The position numbers and the translations under genes are program-made. Below, one piece after another: positions 5,700-9,271 of a DNA stretch of 9,271 nt; within the stretch, counting starts at the first letter, position 1, and each line of letters starts with the position of its first letter. The DNA comes from Gemmatimonadota bacterium. GTDB taxonomy: Bacteria > Gemmatimonadota > Gemmatimonadetes > Gemmatimonadales > Gemmatimonadaceae. The stretch is taken from assembly GCA_016794735.1 (NCBI GenBank), contig JAEUJK010000768.1, forward strand, positions 1 to 9,271. The letters run 5' to 3'. The notes under the pieces were generated by a model, which did no database searches, was not told where the DNA came from, and was given only the letters and a program-made list of their open reading frames with translations.

Positions 5700-6929
5700 A
5701 TGACGCTGCTTCTTCTCTTGCTGCTGATCCTCGCCGCATGTGGCCGCGGCGCGGAACCGGCGCCGCTTGCCACCCGGACCGACAGTGCCGGGGTCGAGGT
5801 GGTCGTCAATGCTGCTCCGTTGTGGTCGGCAGGGGACGGCTGGCGCATCGATCTGGTGCCCACGCCCCAGATCGGTCATCGAACGGATCGCGACTCGCTC
5901 TACGACCTGCTGAGGATCAGTGCCGGTGCTGTTCTTCGGAGCGGCGAGATCATCGCACTCGTCGGGGCCAACCGGCAGGCCCGCCTGTTTGCGCCGAGCG
6001 GTGAGTGGTTGCGGAACATCGGGCGAGATGGCGCCGGACCTGGCGAACTTCGCAGGGTGAGCGCGATGAGCCTTTCCGGCGATACGCTCTTCATTCCGGA
6101 CGGCGAGCTGAGGCGACTGAACGCTTTCAGGCTCACCGGCGAGTTCTTGAAGGCATGGCCATACTTCGCCGCCGAGGGCATCGGGAACCTTCCTCCCAGC
6201 CACCGCCTGGTTGATGGCAGCTGGATCGCCTCGGCGGGGCTTCCCTTCGGCCCTGACGATATCTCCACCGAAGGGATGCTGCGTCAACGCATTCGGTACT
6301 ATCGGGTCGATGCAGAGATGTCCGCGCTCCTCGACACGATCGCCGAGGCTCAGGGCCGCGAACTGGCCGTGACGCGCACAGGTGGGGCCGACGACCTGCG
6401 GGGCATGGTCGAGACGGCCGTGCCGGCACCGTTGGGTCGGTTCTCGGCGGTGGCCGTCGCGGCCGATCGATTCGCGTGGGGGGACAACTCCACCCCCGAG
6501 GTCCGGTTCCACGCGGCCGACGGGAGTATGCGGCGCATCGTGCGGTGGAGCGCACCTGCAACGTCAGTGGATGGCGCACTCCTCGATCGGCTGAAGCAAG
6601 AAGCTCTGGCGCGGGCGGAGGGCAACGAAGCGGCTCGACAGTCCATTGAGGCCCAGTATTCGCGCGCCTCGCCTGCTCCGGTCGTGCCGTATTTCGAGGA
6701 CCTCCGCATTGACGCCGCTGGTGCCCTTTGGGTGCAAGAGTATCTCTTGTCCGCTGCGGACTCAGTGCACTTCCGCATCTTTCGCTCCGATGGCCAATAC
6801 CTCGGCAGGCGCACGCTCCCGCCGCGGCATCGGATGCTGGACATCGGGCACGATCGACTTCTGACCGTCTGGCAGGATGAGGACGACCTGGAGTACTTGC
6901 GGGTCTATCGCGTTGCCCGCACCCCATAG
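5700..6929 (+). CDS. Lipoprotein with probable six-bladed beta-propeller
   Basis: The 409-aa protein starts with a lipoprotein signal: MT, a run of Leu, and the lipobox LAAC with Cys14. It is therefore likely anchored to a membrane on the outside of the cytoplasm. The body has repeating segments of the kind seen in six-bladed/NHL-type propellers: GEIIALVGANRQARLF, LFAPSGEWLRNIG, the turn GRDGAGPGE (108-116), GDTLFIPDGELRRLNAF, and near the end ALWVQEYL and FRIFRSDGQYLGRR. Such propellers mostly act as binding or interaction modules, and no catalytic residues can be named. This type of protein is, from general knowledge, abundant in Gemmatimonadota and Bacteroidota. The ATG at 5700 is chosen because it gives the signal peptide directly and follows a G-rich run at 5687-5693; the frame is open further upstream into attC site 6. 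It is the only gene of cassette 7. Confidence 0.8.
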   Translation: MTLLLLLLLILAACGRGAEPAPLATRTDSAGVEVVVNAAPLWSAGDGWRIDLVPTPQIGHRTDRDSLYDLLRISAGAVLRSGEIIALVGANRQARLFAPSGEWLRNIGRDGAGPGELRRVSAMSLSGDTLFIPDGELRRLNAFRLTGEFLKAWPYFAAEGIGNLPPSHRLVDGSWIASAGLPFGPDDISTEGMLRQRIRYYRVDAEMSALLDTIAEAQGRELAVTRTGGADDLRGMVETAVPAPLGRFSAVAVAADRFAWGDNSTPEVRFHAADGSMRRIVRWSAPATSVDGALLDRLKQEALARAEGNEAARQSIEAQYSRASPAPVVPYFEDLRIDAAGALWVQEYLLSAADSVHFRIFRSDGQYLGRRTLPPRHRMLDIGHDRLLTVWQDEDDLEYLRVYRVARTP

Positions 6930-7038
6930 GAACGTGGTGACGACTGTTGCGCAGGCGAGATGTGGAATGCCATCCGCCCGAATGCCTGAAGCGACTCCGG
7001 GTTCCTGCAGTGGCGGTGAGTCATGTAGGCGCAGCGCG

Positions 7039-7174
7039 GCATAACAACACACCGCACGGGTCGGGGCCAGTTGGGGTGGCCGCCGCACCCCCCGCCCTGT
7101 AGATCACAGTCGAGGACGTCGCCGTGCGACGGCTTCTATATGATGGCCCTCGGGCGAACCGCAGGGCGTTATGC
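7039..7174 (+). repeat. attC site 7 (136 bp)
   Basis: R'' is GCATAAC (7039-7045) and R' is GTTATGC (7168-7174). Left and right arms pair through CCGC, CGGG and GGCC elements, and a central stem joins GCCGCCGCAC with a GTGCGACGGC-type arm. R'' matches the start of cassette 7 (GTTATGT) except for the outermost base. It is close in sequence to site 6. Confidence 0.9.
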
Positions 7175-7217
7175 GGCAGCGGGTTCCGGCGAGCGGTTTC
7201 CCAACGGAGACGGGCTG

Positions 7218-8408
7218 ATGATGAGGATCAGGTGGGACCAGCTCACCAGTACCTTCGTTCGGTTCGTGGAGTCCGAGCGCGCGAGCGGCGGCCTGCTGCT
7301 GCTCTGCAGCATCCTTGGTCTCCTCGCCGCGAACTCCGCATGGGGGCCGCAGTATGCGCACCTCTGGGAGCGCGAGATGCTGGGCCTCCGCCTGGAGCAG
7401 TGGATCAACGATGGGCTGATGGCGGTCTTCTTTCTGCTGATCGGCCTCGAGTTGGAGCGGGAGCTCTATAGCGGTGAACTGTCCGATCCGCGGCGCGCAG
7501 CGCTCCCGGCCATCGCGGCGCTGGGCGGGATGGTGGTGCCTGCGCTGATCCACTTCGGCCTCAACGCCGCGACGCCGACGCAACCCGGTGCCGGCATCCC
7601 GATGGCCACGGACATCGCATTCGCGCTGGGCGTGCTCGCCTTGCTCGGGAAGCGCGTGCCCGCCTCGCTGAAGGTGTTTCTCGTGGCGTTCGCGGTCATG
7701 GATGACCTGGGCGCCGTCCTCGTGATCGCGGGCTTCTACACTGTCGACATTGTACCCAGCTACCTCGTGGCGGCCATCGCCGTGTTGGGCATCCTGGTCG
7801 TCGCGAATCGTCGCGTTCGCATCATGGCCCTCCCGTTCTACCTGATCGGCGGGGCGCTCATGTGGTGGCTGCTCCTGCGCTCCGGTGTGCATCCCACGCT
7901 CGCCGGCGTGGCGCTGGCGTTCGCCATACCCTACTCGGCCCGCGATCACGACACGGCGTCGCCCTCCCATCGACTGGAACACGTGCTGCAGCGACCGGTG
8001 GCCTATCTGATCGTCCCGACCTTCGCGCTGGCCAACACGGGAGTGCTCCTTGGGACTGAACTCCTCGCCGAGGTCGGGAACGTGAATGGCCTTGGGATCG
8101 GGCTCGGCCTCATCGCGGGCAAACCGATCGGAGTCGCCGTCGCCACACTGGGCGCCGTCGCGACAGGCCGACTGGCACTGCCGCGAGACCTTCGGTGGTC
8201 GCACATCGTTGGCGCAGGCCTGCTCGGCGGGATCGGCTTCACGATGTCGATCTTCATCGCCAACCTCGCGTTTCCCGCGAGTCCGTTGCTCGCTGGTGCG
8301 TCCAAGGTCAGCATCCTGTTGAGCTCCGTGATCGCCGGCACGCTCGGGTACCTCTGGCTTCGCTTCGTTGCGCCGTCTCCCCTGGCGCCCTCGCCCTTGA
8401 GAGCCTGA
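7218..8408 (+). CDS. nhaA: Na+/H+ antiporter NhaA
   Basis: The 396-aa protein is a full-length NhaA, close to the E. coli size of 388 aa. It is an inner-membrane antiporter that exchanges internal Na+ (or Li+) for external H+, giving salt and alkaline-pH tolerance. About twelve hydrophobic segments are visible. The key family residues are present: the paired aspartates Asp162-Asp163 in VMDDLGAV (E. coli 163/164), Asp132 in MATDIAFALG (E. coli 133) and Lys302 in LIAGKPIG (E. coli 300). The N-terminal LLLCSILGLLAANS and FFLLIGLELERE blocks are typical. ATG at 7218 follows GGAG (7206-7209) by eight bases; ATG at 7221 is an alternative. The frame stays open upstream, but only through attC site 7. 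It is the recognised gene of cassette 8, which makes it a housekeeping-type transporter carried as a mobile unit. Nothing suggests damage. Confidence 0.97.
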   Translation: MMRIRWDQLTSTFVRFVESERASGGLLLLCSILGLLAANSAWGPQYAHLWEREMLGLRLEQWINDGLMAVFFLLIGLELERELYSGELSDPRRAALPAIAALGGMVVPALIHFGLNAATPTQPGAGIPMATDIAFALGVLALLGKRVPASLKVFLVAFAVMDDLGAVLVIAGFYTVDIVPSYLVAAIAVLGILVVANRRVRIMALPFYLIGGALMWWLLLRSGVHPTLAGVALAFAIPYSARDHDTASPSHRLEHVLQRPVAYLIVPTFALANTGVLLGTELLAEVGNVNGLGIGLGLIAGKPIGVAVATLGAVATGRLALPRDLRWSHIVGAGLLGGIGFTMSIFIANLAFPASPLLAGASKVSILLSSVIAGTLGYLWLRFVAPSPLAPSPLRA

Positions 8409-8686
8409 GCCGACGCGGCCACACGGGCAGAAGTCTCCTGACTGTCGCCGCGGCGGCCGTCCGATGGGATGCGGCGAAGCAGAACAAGATCGTTGCGGCA
8501 TTGCAGCCTCGTGTTTCGAGTCGGGAACCCCACCCAGTGGTGGCTGCTGCGCACTCGGCGCACCTATCGCGATGGCCGTGTGCTTCCCATTGTCCCGGGC
8601 GGTCGCGGCCGAGGCCTGCGGTCCTCCGTGCTGGTCGGGGTGATGGCCAGCGTGCGACCGTCTCGCAGCTCAAGGGAGTGGGCGAT
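8409..8686. other. Long 3' region of the nhaA cassette, no clear gene
   Basis: These 278 bp between the nhaA stop and attC site 8 are longer than the tails of the other cassettes. A + frame at 8469-8747 would give 92 Arg-rich residues, but it has no ribosome-binding site and runs into the attC site. I see no RNA gene or terminator. It may be the remains of a second gene. Confidence 0.4.
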
Positions 8687-8822
8687 GCCCAACAGCAGGC
8701 CGGGTGCGGGGCCACCAGGGCTGGCCGCTGCACCAGGCGGTCCGTAGAGTAAGGGCAAGGGCCGTCGCCGGGTGCGGCGTCCTCCTGTTGAAGGCCCCGC
8801 CAGACGGCGTGGGTCGTTAGGC
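8687..8822 (+). repeat. attC site 8 (136 bp, degenerate R'')
   Basis: R' is GTTAGGC (8816-8822), preceded by GGGTCG as in sites 2 and 3. The R'' position reads GCCCAAC (8687-8693), two bases away from the GCATAAC expected from the start of this cassette. The arms are clearly related to sites 2 and 3 (GTCGCCGGGTGCGGC in the centre, GAAGGCCCCGCC in the right arm) but pair less well. Confidence 0.82.
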
Positions 8823-8834
8823 GACACGAGACCC

Positions 8835-9041
8835 ATGACATACACGGTCGATCCGATCGCTTTCGTCCACGCCACTCGTACGGCTCCAGAAGACAACTTC
8901 TGGGGCGGTGCACCGACGCTCACGCTGGACGCGTCGGCATGGCGATGTGCGCCCTCGGGCTCATTCCGCTCGACGAGCTTCCGGGTTAGAGTCGCGACGC
9001 TCGGCAAACCCCCGGACGTCAGCGCGATGTCCTCCGCGTGA
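8835..9041 (+). pseudogene. TrmO/TsaA-like fragment, probably truncated
   Basis: The 68-aa frame begins MTYTVDPIAFVHATR and continues to EDNFWGG (19-25). This resembles the N-terminus of TrmO/TsaA-type proteins (tRNA N6-threonylcarbamoyladenosine methyltransferase family), where PIG-V-S-R and FWGG-like blocks occur. Family members are about 150 aa or longer. Here similarity ends near residue 36; the rest is Ser/Arg-rich and stops early. Neither other forward frame restores the conserved core (GLxxFSH and the NxxxxP-G-F region). It is best read as a 5' fragment that lost its remainder. The ATG lies 13 bases after the last R' box, so the fragment may have been the gene of a cassette. The family call is from recall, not a search. 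Confidence 0.45.
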
Positions 9042-9071
9042 CTGGCGCGTCCCATCGACCAGGGCCAGAAC

Positions 9072-9149
9072 ATGGGCAAACGTATGAAACGCGAGCGCAG
9101 GCGGGCGTTGCCTGGACGAGCGCACGCGAAACCCAAGGAGCCTGAATGA
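9072..9149 (+). CDS. Possible 25-aa basic leader ORF before the nitrilase
   Basis: The frame reads MGKRMKRERRRALPGRAHAK and five further residues, then TGA. The stop overlaps the nitrilase start in the arrangement ATGA (9146-9149), which would allow translational coupling. No Shine-Dalgarno is visible before it and the composition is simply Arg/Lys-rich, so it may be chance. Confidence 0.25.
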   Translation: MGKRMKRERRRALPGRAHAKPKEPE

Positions 9150-9271
9150 GCCATACGATACGCATCGCTGCTGTTCAGGCATGCCCGGTGTACCTGGATC
9201 GAGAGGCAACGATCGACAAGGCCTGCCGCCTCATTGCCGAGGTCGGCGCCGCTGGTGGCGAGCTGGCCGTG
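9146..9271 (+). CDS. Nitrilase/carbon-nitrogen hydrolase family protein (5' part)
   Basis: The first 42 residues are visible and the gene runs off the window. The N-terminus (IRIAAVQACPVYLDREATID, then KACRLIAEVGAAGGELAV) matches the start of the nitrilase superfamily: the AAVQ-x-PVYLD strand followed by the helix leading to GAxLxVFPE, where the catalytic Glu would come next. Members hydrolyse nitriles or amides through a Glu-Lys-Cys triad, none of which lies in the visible part. The Asp/Glu-rich PVYLDREAT form suits true nitrilases more than amidases, but this is tentative. AAGGAG at 9135-9140, five bases before the ATG, is the best ribosome-binding site in the window. It may belong to a ninth cassette or to ordinary chromosome past the array. 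Confidence 0.85.
   Translation, partial: MSHTIRIAAVQACPVYLDREATIDKACRLIAEVGAAGGELAV

Larger units (their letters stand above)
2..8822 (+). mobile_element. Integron gene-cassette array (eight cassettes)
   Basis: Eight consecutive units each consist of one or two + strand genes (or none, in one case) followed by a palindromic attC-like site ending in GTTRRRY. Junctions are at about 2/3, 939/940, 1864/1865, 3168/3169, 3787/3788, 5136/5137, 5561/5562, 7168/7169 and 8816/8817. The bases just after a junction match the complement of the R'' box at the far end of the same unit: TTAGGC with GCCTAAC (cassette 1), TTATGC with GCATAAC (2 and 3), TTAGAC with GTCTAAC (4). Cassettes 6 and 7 match with one mismatch. 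Such pairing is the signature of integrase-mediated cassette insertion. Sites 2, 3 and 8 are close relatives, as are sites 6 and 7, which is typical of sedentary chromosomal integrons. No integrase or attI is in the window, so the class of integron cannot be stated. Confidence 0.9.

Noticed and set aside
5562..6512. 316-aa minus-strand open frame
   Set aside because: It is antisense to the propeller lipoprotein, which has a clear lipobox and propeller repeats; no start context or family pattern is seen on the minus strand.
6133..6927. 264-aa minus-strand open frame
   Set aside because: Its Arg/Pro-rich composition and full overlap with the lipoprotein gene mark it as a shadow.
7104..8501. 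Long 465-aa open frame on the minus strand across nhaA
   Set aside because: It is the antisense shadow of nhaA, is Arg/Glu/His/Gln-rich and spans an attC site; such frames are common at high GC.
8469..8747. 92-aa + strand frame after nhaA
   Set aside because: It runs into the attC site and has no ribosome-binding site and no recognisable pattern.
1735..8822. Recurrent palindromes as a CRISPR array or as rho-independent terminators
   Set aside because: The repeats are long, imperfect, spaced by whole genes and bounded by RYYYAAC/GTTRRRY boxes, and they lack T-tracts; attC sites explain them better.
8985..8991. GTTAGAG as a further attC core box
   Set aside because: No palindromic arms or R'' partner surround it; a 7-base match is expected by chance.

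Overview
This window is a run of integron gene cassettes, very likely part of a sedentary chromosomal integron of a high-GC environmental bacterium. Every gene recognised lies on the + strand. The genes are separated by long imperfect palindromes of about 110-136 bp with the layout of attC sites: an outer RYYYAAC-like box (R''), a near-complementary left and right arm with unpaired bases, and a GTTRRRY box (R') at the cassette junction. For cassettes 1-4 the first bases after each junction are the exact complement of the R'' box at the end of the SAME cassette, as expected when circular cassettes are inserted by an integron integrase. No integrase gene is in the window; by normal integron polarity it would lie to the left. 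The host may be a Gemmatimonadota-like organism. This rests only on the high GC content and on the style of the lipoprotein at 5700-6929, and is an inference.

Layout. Cassette 1 (3-939) carries a small zinc-ribbon membrane protein and a Cys/His-rich small protein. Cassette 2 (940-1864) carries an unknown 224-aa protein with a helical C-terminus. Cassette 3 (1865-3168) carries a secreted class A beta-lactamase-fold serine hydrolase with SxxK, SDN and KTG motifs but no visible omega-loop Glu motif. Cassette 4 (3169-3787) carries a small lipoprotein. Cassette 5 (3788-5136) carries a secreted subtilisin-like protease, and its attC keeps only a right-arm remnant. Cassette 6 (5137-5561) has no convincing gene but contains a strong hairpin. 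Cassette 7 (5562-7168) carries a beta-propeller-like lipoprotein. Cassette 8 (7169-8816) carries a complete NhaA Na+/H+ antiporter. After the last junction (8816-8822) come a broken TrmO/TsaA-like fragment and the start of a nitrilase-family hydrolase that runs off the window. That last part is either cassette 9 or the edge of the array.

The genes do not form a pathway. They look like an accessory collection biased towards the cell envelope and exterior: four have a signal peptide or lipobox and two have membrane segments. The genes mostly lack their own obvious promoters, and their starts sit close behind attC boxes. Expression could come from a distant integron promoter, from read-through, or from promoters not visible here.
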